Both the position numbers and the translations under genes were made by a program. A DNA stretch of 8,629 bases, taken from contig JAGAEB010000083.1 of the NCBI GenBank assembly GCA_017613335.1, positions 1-8,629 of the forward strand, written 5' to 3'. Positions 1 through 5,376 of the stretch are shown here, in pieces. The DNA is from Methanosarcinaceae archaeon (GTDB taxonomy: Archaea > Halobacteriota > Methanosarcinia > Methanosarcinales > Methanosarcinaceae). Under the pieces are notes generated by a model, which saw only the letters and a list, made by a program, of their open reading frames with translations, ran no database searches and was not told the DNA's origin. Within the stretch, counting starts at the first letter, position 1. Each line of letters opens with the position of its first letter.

Positions 1-193
1 CACTTGTGACTTCACTGTGTTTTCACTTGTGACTTCACTGTGTTTTCACTTGTGACTTCACTGTGTTTTCACTTGTGACTTCACTGTGTTTTCACTTGTG
101 ACTTCACTGTGTTTTCACTGTGTTTTCACTTGTGACTTCACTTGTGACTTCACTGTGATTTCACTGTACCTTCACTTGTCATTTCACTGTGAC
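1..193. repeat. Compound tandem array of CAC-n-GTG half-units (23-nt period)
   Basis: Two half-units alternate: A is CACTTGTGACTT (12 nt) and B is CACTGTGTTTT (11 nt). Five AB pairs in perfect 23-nt register occupy 1-115. They are followed by B (116-126), A (127-138), A (139-150) and four degenerate units to 193, so the order is ABABABABAB-B-A-A-b-b-a-b. Each half-unit contains a small dyad: TCAC-TT-GTGA in A and CAC-T-GTG in B, spaced 11 to 12 bp, about one helical turn. A 23-nt period shifts the reading frame every copy, and stops appear on both strands, so it is not coding. The array touches the window edge and may extend leftwards. It could be a minisatellite or a multi-site protein-binding region; nothing in the sequence decides between these. 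Confidence 0.93.
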
Positions 194-217
194 GCCGCAT
201 TTGTGACACATCAATTT

Positions 218-239
218 TCCGTCACTTCTTTCTGACGGA
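218..239. other. Perfect hairpin, possible terminator of a gene left of the window
   Basis: TCCGTCA (218-224) and TGACGGA (233-239) form a perfect 7-bp stem around an 8-nt loop. A short T run (about 248-252) follows on the plus strand, nine bases away. This could end a rightward transcript entering from outside the window, but the gap to the T run is larger than usual. Positions 194-428 contain no gene; apart from this and the next two hairpins I see nothing in them. Confidence 0.35.
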
Positions 240-277
240 CGTCGCTGTTTTTCAAAAGAGATTCACCGGTGATCGAT

Positions 278-312
278 AAAAAAAGCCTTTCTGCACCGGC
301 TGCAGAAAGGCT
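278..312 (-). terminator. Intrinsic-type terminator downstream of aglB
   Basis: AGCCTTTCTGCA (284-295) and TGCAGAAAGGCT (301-312) form a perfect 12-bp stem with a 5-nt loop. On the minus strand the stem is followed at once by seven T (complement of 278-284), the layout of a hairpin plus U-tract terminator for the leftward aglB transcript, about 117 bp past its stop. The plus-strand side also has T-rich sequence (317-326), so it could act in both directions. Archaeal termination mostly relies on the U-tract itself, so the hairpin may mainly stabilise the mRNA end. Confidence 0.7.
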
Positions 313-382
313 CTCGTTTTTCTGTTTTCAGATCTTCGTTTCCGGATCTCTGTTTTTTTGATCATTCGTTTTTGATCTCGGG

Positions 383-416
383 TCCCGGCCGTCGTCTTTC
401 AGACGATCTTCCGGGA
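383..416. other. Interrupted hairpin just past the aglB stop codon
   Basis: TCCCGG (383-388) pairs with CCGGGA (411-416) and, inside it, TCGTC (392-396) pairs with GACGA (402-406) around the loop TTTCA, leaving an internal loop. It lies 13 bp past the aglB stop. No T run follows on the minus strand, so on its own it is not a convincing terminator; it may be a 3'-UTR structure. Confidence 0.4.
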
Positions 417-428
417 TCCGGGATCTGT

Positions 429-3173
429 TCAGACGGTCACGGTTCCGCCGTAAAGGACGTCCGATTCGGTGACATCGACCGTCGCGTTGACGTTGGCGGA
501 TGTGATCCTGTAGGGGCCGGTCGGGGCAACGACGAAGTTCGTCTGGCCGCTGATCGGTCCGCCCGTCGTGGAATACGGGACGGTGAATTCATAGCGGCCG
601 GCGGCGTCTGCTCTGACCGTCTGCTCGTAGGTGAACGCTCTGCCCTGGTTCGTCTTCACGGTCGTTCTGATCGTGACATTGTCGTTCGGGAAAGCCGTTC
701 CGGTCACTTTGGCGCCTTTGACGTATTCATAGATCTTGACATAGCCGGTATCGGTGATGTCGATGGCGGTATCGCCGTGATACATATTGTAGATCTGCTT
801 GTTGACAGTCTCGTAGGATCTGTTCGTTCCGGATTCGTAGATCATACGGTACTGTTTCATGCCGTTCGTATCGAAAAGATGCAGACGGGAGACCATGGAA
901 TTGTAATACCTGTCGCTGCCGATGACGTTCATGTAACCGCCCTGCGTCGGGACCTGTACATAATAACCGTCCGTATCGAGCGTCCAGGCCGTCATGGCAT
1001 AGAATTTGCTCATGCCTGATGCCATTTCGATATCCGTGATGACGTATCTCGCGCCGGCTTTGCCGTCTCTGGGGTCGATGGCTTCAAGATATCCTGTCGC
1101 TTCATCTTCTGATTCCGCAACGAAGAACGGCGCAGCGCCCGGGATCATGGGATCCGTCACATTTCCGCGGCGGCCGCCGACACCGAACTGGAACGGGTTC
1201 GCACAGGCCATCCTTTGTCCGATCATCTCGATCCAGTGGCCGTAGTCCCACCAGGAAATGACACCGTAAGCCGAATCCGGATAATTGAAAGGCGTATTGC
1301 TCGCCCGGTTTTCATAGAACTCTATGCCTGATCCCGAAACGGCATCCGCGACACCGTCGCCGTCGGCATCCTGAACAGGTTCTTCATATTTTCCGTATTT
1401 GTCAAGTCCCGTGTCAGGTGTGTTTTCTTTAAGCCACAGACAGGCGTCGACCCATTCATCGTTCGCGCCGCCGGAATCCTGCGTATAGAGCTGCGTCAGC
1501 GTGTAGGTGCAGTAATAGCCGCCGGAGATCGGCAGGCCGACGAAAACGAGTGCCAGGACAAAGATGACAGCAACGCCCGCGCCGGTCAGGCCTTTCTTCA
1601 TGGAGCCCGGGACGGATGCGTCCGCGCGTCTCTTTTCCTTGGCAGCTGCCTTGGCGCTCACAGAATCTTTTGATTTCTGTTTTCCGGCATCTTTCTCTTC
1701 TTCTTTCGGAGCGGACACCGCATCGGATTTCTTTTCCGTTCTCGCTCTTTCAATGGCCGGCATGAGCTCTTTGAGACCTGCTGCATCCGCCGCGGCGAAA
1801 ACAGCCCAGCCGCAGAGGATCGCCACGTTGACGATGAAATAGTAGGAGAAACGCGTCTGCTGGAGCATGGCCCAGAGGATGATGAGCGTCCAGACGACGA
1901 AAAGGATGCGTTCCTGCCTGTTTTCCTTAAAGGCCTTGTAAGCGACCGGGAAGAAGGCAAAGAAAGCCACGAATGCCAGGATGGCAAACGTCGTCAGGAT
2001 CGTCGTGATATAATTGCCGCTGCTGAAGAACGGGTGCGCTTCACCGATCGTCGTCGCGCCGCCGCTTCTGGTAAAGAAGCTGAAGACACCGACAACGGCA
2101 TTATAGACTTCCGTCGAGATGAGACTTCCCGCAACGACGGCGATGATGCCCAGTGCAATGAGTGCGCCCGGGAAAGCCCATTTTGTCAGGTTCTTCTTCT
2201 GAAGCAGGAGCGAAGAGATGACGGACATCACCGTAAAGCCGACGATACCCATCGTCAGAGCGATCAGGTGGAGCGTTTTGTATTCACCGATCTGCGGCGT
2301 GACAAGGACGATGATGAGATCGATGGCAAAGATGACAACGCCTGTGATCGCAATAAGGAAGCTTTCTTTTCCGCGCAGGTGGTTGACGATCATCTGAAGG
2401 GTGACATAAGCGCCGATGATGAAACCGAAAAGAAGCGCACCTTCCCAGACGAGCGTGTAGAGCGCAAGCGCAATTCCCGCCAGCGCCGCGAACGGCAGAA
2501 CAGGCTTTAACGCGCCGAAGTTCTTGGCTTTGAGATCTTCGAGGCGGATCTCCTTTTCGAAAGACGCAATGAGTGCTTTTGCCAGGAAGATCATCACGAT
2601 CGTACTGAAAAGGACTTCTGCAACGTGGTGATCATTGAAACCGACGATGCTCCTGGAAAGGAACTGTCCCGGCGCGACGGCCAGCAGGAATGCGGATACG
2701 AGGCCGACATTGCGGCTGTCAAAGATCGTCTTTGCGACGAAATAGACTGCAATAACGCAGAAAGCCGCAAGGACGCAGGGCCAGTAGGCCGCAATCGTCA
2801 TGGCGCCGTCTGTCGTGGTCGCGATGCCGAAAAGATTGAGGAATTTGATCAGCGTCGCCAGGATGAAGTCGTGCAGCGGCGCAAAAGCCTGGCTCGTTCC
2901 GTACGGATAAGTCGTGAACGGATCGAACCATTCAAAATGAGGATAATTGTGCAGGAGATAGTCGAGGTTATTCCAGTGATACCACGGGTCGTTTTCGCTG
3001 AAGCGGATAAATCCCTCTCTTCCGAAAACCCCGTCTCTCGGCCTGATCCTGATCCAGAATGCCAGAACGGCACAGATCAGGACGCCGATCGCATACGGAA
3101 TGCCCTTTATCAGGGAATCTTTATTCAGGAACCCTGAACTTTTTGAGGCATTTTCTGTTTCTGTCTCTGTCAT
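429..3173 (-). CDS. aglB: AglB/STT3-type oligosaccharyltransferase, catalytic subunit of archaeal protein N-glycosylation
   Basis: This 914-residue membrane enzyme should transfer a glycan from a dolichyl (mono- or di)phosphate carrier to Asn in N-X-S/T sequons of proteins on the outer face of the membrane, such as S-layer proteins. Family landmarks are visible in order: the first acidic motif in SENDPWYH (D62), the second acidic motif FNDHHVAE (D181, H182, H183), the TIXE motif as TIGE (375-378, E378), the sequon-binding WWDYG (641-645), and a DK/MI-like motif around D714 to K723 (DIEMASGMSKFYAM). About 12 to 13 hydrophobic segments lie between 24 and 550, the first at 24-43; the C-terminal soluble domain starts near 551. 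From about 808 to the end is a beta-rich domain resembling a carboxypeptidase-regulatory fold. Unusual points are a Lys/Ala/Glu-rich linker (471-527) before the last helix and a DADGDGVAD loop (602-610). Four sequons (N671, N784, N832, N896) sit in the outer domain. The start ATG gives a sensible short N-terminus before helix 1; the Shine-Dalgarno is weak (GTGAG). Confidence 0.96.
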   Translation of the reverse strand: MTETETENASKSSGFLNKDSLIKGIPYAIGVLICAVLAFWIRIRPRDGVFGREGFIRFSENDPWYHWNNLDYLLHNYPHFEWFDPFTTYPYGTSQAFAPLHDFILATLIKFLNLFGIATTTDGAMTIAAYWPCVLAAFCVIAVYFVAKTIFDSRNVGLVSAFLLAVAPGQFLSRSIVGFNDHHVAEVLFSTIVMIFLAKALIASFEKEIRLEDLKAKNFGALKPVLPFAALAGIALALYTLVWEGALLFGFIIGAYVTLQMIVNHLRGKESFLIAITGVVIFAIDLIIVLVTPQIGEYKTLHLIALTMGIVGFTVMSVISSLLLQKKNLTKWAFPGALIALGIIAVVAGSLISTEVYNAVVGVFSFFTRSGGATTIGEAHPFFSSGNYITTILTTFAILAFVAFFAFFPVAYKAFKENRQERILFVVWTLIILWAMLQQTRFSYYFIVNVAILCGWAVFAAADAAGLKELMPAIERARTEKKSDAVSAPKEEEKDAGKQKSKDSVSAKAAAKEKRRADASVPGSMKKGLTGAGVAVIFVLALVFVGLPISGGYYCTYTLTQLYTQDSGGANDEWVDACLWLKENTPDTGLDKYGKYEEPVQDADGDGVADAVSGSGIEFYENRASNTPFNYPDSAYGVISWWDYGHWIEMIGQRMACANPFQFGVGGRRGNVTDPMIPGAAPFFVAESEDEATGYLEAIDPRDGKAGARYVITDIEMASGMSKFYAMTAWTLDTDGYYVQVPTQGGYMNVIGSDRYYNSMVSRLHLFDTNGMKQYRMIYESGTNRSYETVNKQIYNMYHGDTAIDITDTGYVKIYEYVKGAKVTGTAFPNDNVTIRTTVKTNQGRAFTYEQTVRADAAGRYEFTVPYSTTGGPISGQTNFVVAPTGPYRITSANVNATVDVTESDVLYGGTVTV

Positions 3174-3217
3174 GATATGATCTCACGGAACCGCCGGTTT
3201 CCCGGTCAGTCAATCTT

Positions 3218-3229
3218 TGATAATTATCA
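3218..3229 (-). promoter_or_regulatory. Probable TATA box of aglB
   Basis: TGATAATTATCA is a perfect 12-bp AT-rich palindrome centred about 50 bp upstream of the aglB ATG. With the usual archaeal spacing of about 25 bp, transcription would start near 3198 and leave a leader of about 25 nt. Because it is symmetrical it could also bind a dimeric regulator. No strong BRE is seen. Confidence 0.5.
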
Positions 3230-3324
3230 GAATTCGTTTTTGTTTTGTTTTTGAGTCTTTACTTTCGTATGTGTCATTGCCGGATCCGGATCGAAAATGA
3301 AACATAAGAACGGCAATAATGCAT

Positions 3325-3343
3325 CCTATGAATCATTCATAGG
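3325..3343. other. Perfect dyad in the aglB-tRNA divergent spacer
   Basis: CCTATGAA (3325-3332) and TTCATAGG (3336-3343) form an 8-bp inverted repeat around TCA. It is followed by two copies of CTTACATGAAA close together (3351-3361 and 3362-3372 region). No T run follows, so an operator-type protein site is likelier than a terminator. It is too far from the aglB TATA element (about 100 bp upstream) to be a core promoter element. Confidence 0.4.
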
Positions 3344-3395
3344 TTATAAGCTTACATGAAACTTACATGAAAATCACATAAAAACAGACGAAATG

Positions 3396-3436
3396 ATGAT
3401 GAATGCATCATGAACACAGGCGGCAGCATCATGAAC
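3396..3436. repeat. Dyad overlapping a pair of 11-nt direct repeats
   Basis: ATGATG (3396-3401) and CATCAT (3406-3411) form a 6-bp inverted repeat, and GCATCATGAAC occurs at 3405-3415 and again at 3426-3436, exactly 21 bp apart, two helical turns. The second copy ends about 40 bp before the tRNA promoter. The spacing is what a regulator binding one DNA face twice would show, but the copies could also be chance in an AT-rich spacer. Confidence 0.4.
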
Positions 3437-3475
3437 GGGATCTTCGTACCTGTACTGAACGCATTGAGAAAAAAT

Positions 3476-3493
3476 GAGAAATCTTTTTATATG
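3476..3493 (+). promoter_or_regulatory. BRE/TATA promoter of the tRNA-Met gene
   Basis: The purine-rich GAGAAATC (3476-3483), BRE-like, is followed directly by TTTTTATATG (3484-3493), a good archaeal TATA element. Its centre is about 31 bp before the mature 5' end of the tRNA, predicting a start near 3515 and a short 5' leader for RNase P to remove. Confidence 0.7.
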
Positions 3494-3520
3494 AAATACC
3501 CCTTCTTTGCGTTGCTCAAT

Positions 3521-3638
3521 GCCCGGGTAGCCTAGTCGGTTGGGGCGCCAGACTCATAGGGAAAATAAATGGCGTCTTTCGATCTTTTATAGGTCCTGAG
3601 ACATCTGGAGGTCGCGTGTTCGAGTCACGCCCCGGGCA
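3521..3638 (+). tRNA. Elongator tRNA-Met (CAU) with a 37/38 intron
   Basis: The full cloverleaf can be drawn: acceptor stem GCCCGGG (3521-3527) with CCCGGGC (3631-3637); D stem GCCT (3530-3533) with GGGC (3543-3546); anticodon stem CCAGA (3548-3552) with TCTGG (3604-3608); T stem GCGTG (3614-3618) with CACGC (3626-3630) around TTCGAGT. The anticodon loop is C-T-CAT-A plus A3603, with anticodon CAT at 3555-3557. Discriminator A73 is 3638 and CCA is not encoded. Removing the 44-nt intron leaves 74 nt. CAT could also belong to an Ile2 tRNA with a modified C34, but the acceptor and anticodon stems resemble archaeal elongator Met, and introns at 37/38 are common in that gene. It is not an initiator, which would need three G-C pairs at the base of the anticodon stem. 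Confidence 0.95.
3559..3602 (+). other. Archaeal tRNA intron with canonical bulge-helix-bulge
   Basis: The splice sites follow from pairing. Exon CTCA (3553-3556) pairs with intron TGAG (3597-3600) as the 4-bp central helix. The 5' bulge is TAG (3557-3559), cut after A3558; the 3' bulge is ACA (3601-3603), cut after C3602. The intron helix begins GGA (3560-3562) with TCC (3594-3596). This is a symmetric hBHBh' substrate for the archaeal splicing endonuclease. The intron is 44 nt, too short for the C/D guide RNA known from archaeal tRNA-Trp introns. Confidence 0.9.
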
Positions 3639-3640
3639 TG

Positions 3641-3870
3641 ACACTTTTACTTTTTTTTATTTTTTTCTTTTGTATTTCTTACCTTTTATGTGTTTTTCGT
3701 CTGTGTTTTTCATTTTTTTTCAGGCGTTCTGTGTATTTTTTTCAGGCGTTCTGTGCTTTCCCGGCTCTTCTCTCGCATTTTTTTATCCGTCACGGACTTA
3801 CCCTCTCCTGATGCATTTTCATCGGCTTTGTCATTTTTTCATATCTGCCGGTTTTCCTTTCTTTTTTTCA
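3641..3870 (+). terminator. T-rich tract after tRNA-Met, with a 20-nt direct repeat
   Basis: Two bases after the tRNA come T runs of up to eight or nine bases (about 3651-3667), enough for archaeal U-tract termination. The tract stays T/C-rich to about 3870. TTTTTTTCAGGCGTTCTGTG occurs exactly at 3714-3733 and 3736-3755. Frames open across the tract translate to Phe/Ser/Leu-rich strings without a ribosome binding site, typical of pyrimidine-rich non-coding DNA. The remainder to 3977 shows nothing further. Confidence 0.6.
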
Positions 3871-3977
3871 TTGATTTCTGCCCCTGTGATCTTTCATGAT
3901 CCGTGTCTTTTATTTTTCAGAATATTATCTGCCCTCGGATATGGTTCATGTTTTTATACTGCGAAAACATGTTATTA

Positions 3978-4008
3978 TACCGAAGCCGGACGTTTCGGTA
4001 TCCGATAC
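3978..4008. promoter_or_regulatory. Two overlapping dyads upstream of the TM2-like gene
   Basis: TACCGAA (3978-3984) and TTCGGTA (3994-4000) form a perfect 7-bp inverted repeat around 9 nt, and GTAT-CCG-ATAC (3998-4008) forms a second that overlaps its right arm. They lie just ahead of the likely TATA element of the next gene. The arrangement could be alternative RNA hairpins or a pair of operator sites; no regulator is known from this window. Confidence 0.4.
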
Positions 4009-4020
4009 TTCCTCCGGTTT

Positions 4021-4037
4021 GTTATATTAGTTTAAAA
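4021..4037 (+). promoter_or_regulatory. Probable promoter of the TM2-like gene
   Basis: Two AT-rich candidates stand side by side, GTTATATTAG (4021-4030) and TTTAAAA (4031-4037). The first predicts a start near 4051 with a leader of about 27 nt containing the Shine-Dalgarno; the second would start transcription almost on the ribosome site, so the first is preferred. Confidence 0.5.
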
Positions 4038-4077
4038 ACGGTTTTACAATCAAAGGATAAAAAAAAGGAGTTTTATC

Positions 4078-4311
4078 ATGGCAAATGCAATTCTTGCGGC
4101 AGTTCTGTCGTTCTTCATTCCCGGCCTCGGCCAGGTCTACACCAAAAATTACCTGCGCGGCATCATCTTCTTCATCGTCGTTGTCTTCCTCGCAGTCATC
4201 ATCGCCGGATTCCTCAGCGGACTGATCGGCTCTCTGGGCTGGCTTTTCGGACTCATCCCGCTCCTGATCTGGCTCTACAACATCTATGACGCATACAAAC
4301 TGGCAGCCTGA
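4078..4311 (+). CDS. Small TM2-domain-like membrane protein
   Basis: The product is 77 residues and almost wholly hydrophobic. The N-terminus has the signature SFFIPGLGQVY (11-21), which with a Gly-rich turn and a closing YNIYDAYKLA (67-76) matches the small TM2/DUF5683-type membrane proteins common in archaea and bacteria. Hydrophobic segments are at about 3-21, 26-51 and 54-70; the first is broken by Pro15-Gly16 and may be a half-helix. The function of this family is unknown; no catalytic residues are evident. The start is secured by AAGGAG (4064-4069), eight bases before the ATG, and it is followed by a strong terminator, so it is probably a single-gene transcript. Its codon use is typical of the other genes here. 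Confidence 0.88.
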   Translation: MANAILAAVLSFFIPGLGQVYTKNYLRGIIFFIVVVFLAVIIAGFLSGLIGSLGWLFGLIPLLIWLYNIYDAYKLAA

Positions 4312-4357
4312 ATCCGTTTGACGGATGACTGTTTCTGATCCGGTCCGGGATGAAAAC

Positions 4358-4397
4358 GGATCGGGTCCTTTCCGAAGAAAGGATCCGATTCCTTTTT
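4358..4397 (+). terminator. Strong hairpin plus T-run terminator of the TM2-like gene
   Basis: ATCGGGTCCTTTC (4360-4372) and GAAAGGATCCGAT (4377-4389) pair over 13 bp with a single G-T wobble around the tetraloop CGAA, extendable by two pairs. TTTTT (4393-4397) follows within four bases. It lies 46 bp past the stop codon. Confidence 0.8.
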
Positions 4398-4456
4398 CAT
4401 CTCCCGCCGGAATGACGACTTTTTCTTTGCCTTCTGTTTTTCGTCTTTCTTTTTTG

Positions 4457-4532
4457 TCGTTCTGTTCTTTTTCTGTCGTTCTGTTCTTTTTCTGTCGTTC
4501 TGTTCTTTTTCTGTCGTTCTGTTCTTTTTCTG
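4457..4532 (+). repeat. 19-nt pyrimidine tandem repeat, four copies
   Basis: TCGTTCTG followed by TTCTTTTTCTG makes a 19-nt unit starting at 4457, 4476, 4495 and 4514, with near-perfect identity; a fifth copy decays after 4533. It sits in a T/C-rich zone (about 4393-4570) behind a terminator. No Shine-Dalgarno precedes the Phe/Ser-rich frame that crosses it (4325-4678), so it is read as non-coding. It may supply repeated U-rich termination sites or be simple slippage. Confidence 0.85.
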
Positions 4533-4597
4533 TCCCCTTTTTCTGTCTTTTTCGTTCCTTTTCTGTTCTCTCCCCGGATTCAGTATCCCGTCACAAT

Positions 4598-4605
4598 CTA
4601 TATAT
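4598..4605 (+). promoter_or_regulatory. Probable TATA box of the four-helix membrane protein gene
   Basis: CTATATAT is the best TATA-like element between the pyrimidine tract and the ATG at 4690. It predicts transcription from about 4628 and a leader of about 60 nt, long enough to include the small hairpin and mini-frame described next. Confidence 0.55.
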
Positions 4606-4635
4606 CAAAATGCGTCTATATGATCCGGCTGATAA

Positions 4636-4678
4636 AGCAGAAATGATCTGCTGTTCATTGATTCATGATCATCATTAA
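4636..4678 (+). other. Leader hairpin with a possible 11-codon mini-ORF
   Basis: AGCAGA (4636-4641) and TCTGCT (4647-4652) form a 6-bp stem whose 5-nt loop contains an ATG (4643-4645). From this ATG a frame reads MICCSLIHDHH and stops with TAA at 4676-4678, directly before the GAGGTG ribosome site of the next gene. No Shine-Dalgarno precedes the mini-frame. A leader peptide or leader structure is conceivable, but a frame this short can arise by chance. Confidence 0.25.
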
Positions 4679-4689
4679 GAGGTGTCCTG

Positions 4690-5097
4690 ATGTCTCCGGA
4701 ATATCTGCCGGCAATACAGTTTGCAGGGCGGGCGGGAAAAATAACGATCATCTCTCTCTTGTCCTATTGCCTGATCTGTATTTTTTATCCGAATTCGACA
4801 AATGCCATGACCCTGATCTGCGGACTGATTGCCGGATGCGGTGCCATGATCCTGATCGTCCTCAACGCACGCAGATCCGGAATGTTCTTCAGTCTGTCAG
4901 GCACGGCCGTCGTTCTTCTTTATCTTGCGGCCTGCGTTCTGCTGATCGCCTGTTCTGTCGCCGGACAGATATTCAGTTCTGTTCCGGTCGTTCATAAATA
5001 TGCAGCGCCGCTCATAGGTCTCATCCTGTGCACTGTCCTGATCGTTACCGTCATCATTGCCGTGTTGGAATACCGTTGTGCCCGGAACGGGGCATGA
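4690..5097 (+). CDS. Four-helix integral membrane protein of unknown function
   Basis: I do not recognise this 135-residue protein. It has four hydrophobic segments (about 17-33, 39-58, 70-91 and 105-126), short loops, a small polar N-terminus and a C-terminus ending in a basic EYRCARNGA stretch. Positive residues (R60, R61 after helix 2, R128 and R131 after helix 4) suggest that both ends face the cytoplasm. Six Cys residues, mostly within helices, are notable. No enzyme motif is visible. The start is supported by GAGGTG (4679-4684) five bases before the ATG, a good match to the archaeal anti-Shine-Dalgarno. It has its own TATA-like element and a hairpin after the stop, so it looks monocistronic. 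It could be lineage-specific; a role cannot be inferred from the neighbours. Confidence 0.8.
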   Translation: MSPEYLPAIQFAGRAGKITIISLLSYCLICIFYPNSTNAMTLICGLIAGCGAMILIVLNARRSGMFFSLSGTAVVLLYLAACVLLIACSVAGQIFSSVPVVHKYAAPLIGLILCTVLIVTVIIAVLEYRCARNGA

Positions 5098-5103
5098 TCC
5101 CGG

Positions 5104-5123
5104 TCCGGATCTTTCGATCCGGA
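5104..5123 (+). terminator. Hairpin after the four-helix protein gene
   Basis: TCCGGATC (5104-5111) and GATCCGGA (5116-5123) form a perfect 8-bp stem with a TTTC loop, seven bases past the stop. The T run TTTTTT is further on (about 5151-5156), the start of a long T/C-rich zone. Termination therefore probably occurs in the zone, with the hairpin as the RNA end structure. Confidence 0.55.
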
Positions 5124-5173
5124 AATATCTGGGTTCTCCGGAATGACTCGATTTTTTGTGTTTTCCGTTTTCG

Positions 5174-5318
5174 TCTTCTGTTTTTTCGCTTTCCGTTTTT
5201 CATCTTCTGTTTTTCTTCTTTCTGTTTTTCGTCTTCTGTTTTTCCGCTTTCCGTTTTTCATCTTCTGTTTTTCCGCTTTCCGTTTTTCATCTTCTGTTTT
5301 TCCGCTTTCCGTTTTTCA
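5174..5318 (+). repeat. 29-nt pyrimidine tandem repeat, five copies
   Basis: Copies start with TCTTCTGTTTTTC at 5174, 5203, 5232, 5261 and 5290, an exact 29-nt period; the last three copies are identical and the second is the most diverged. The rest of each unit is CGCTTTCCGTTTTTCA. A sixth register (5319) breaks into a hairpin. As in the two spacers before it, the T-rich strand is the coding strand of the gene upstream. Reading frames across it give Phe/Ser-rich (plus) or Lys/Arg-rich (minus) low-complexity strings without ribosome sites. Confidence 0.92.
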
Positions 5319-5319
5319 T

Positions 5320-5335
5320 CGTCCGTTTCCGGACG
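5320..5335. other. Hairpin closing the 29-nt repeat tract
   Basis: CGTCCG (5320-5325) and CGGACG (5330-5335) pair over 6 bp with loop TTTC, the same loop as the hairpin at 5104-5123 that opens this spacer. It stands just upstream of the polB promoter and may insulate it. Confidence 0.45.
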
Positions 5336-5346
5336 GCTGAGAATCC

Positions 5347-5358
5347 CTTAAATAATAA
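5347..5358 (+). promoter_or_regulatory. Probable TATA box giving a leaderless polB mRNA
   Basis: CTTAAATAATAA is the only strong AT-rich element before the gene and its centre is about 25 bp ahead of the polB ATG at 5377. That is the standard distance from TATA to transcription start, so the mRNA probably begins at or beside the start codon. No Shine-Dalgarno precedes the ATG, which agrees. Confidence 0.55.
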
Positions 5359-5376
5359 TCATGGGTTTACTCAAAC

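Noticed and set aside
1..193. CRISPR array
   Set aside because: Units are directly abutting with no unique spacers, and no cas genes are in the window.
372..1019. 215-codon open frame on the plus strand antisense to aglB
   Set aside because: Shadow of the aglB C-terminal domain; Asp/Gly/Val/Arg-biased string without promoter, ribosome site or domain.
3393..3460. C/D box guide RNA (ATGATGA followed by CTGA about 60 nt later)
   Set aside because: Only one clear box C-like and one box D-like word are present; internal D' and C' boxes and terminal pairing are missing.
3410..3535. 41-codon frame in the aglB-tRNA spacer
   Set aside because: It runs through the tRNA promoter and ends inside the tRNA, with no ribosome site.
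3616..4035. Phe/Ser-rich open frame starting inside tRNA-Met and crossing the T-rich spacer
   Set aside because: Its start lies within the tRNA and the composition is what pyrimidine-rich DNA gives; no ribosome binding site.
4325..4678. 117-codon frame over the 19-nt repeats
   Set aside because: Low-complexity Phe/Ser/Leu translation, no Shine-Dalgarno, and it runs through a strong terminator hairpin.
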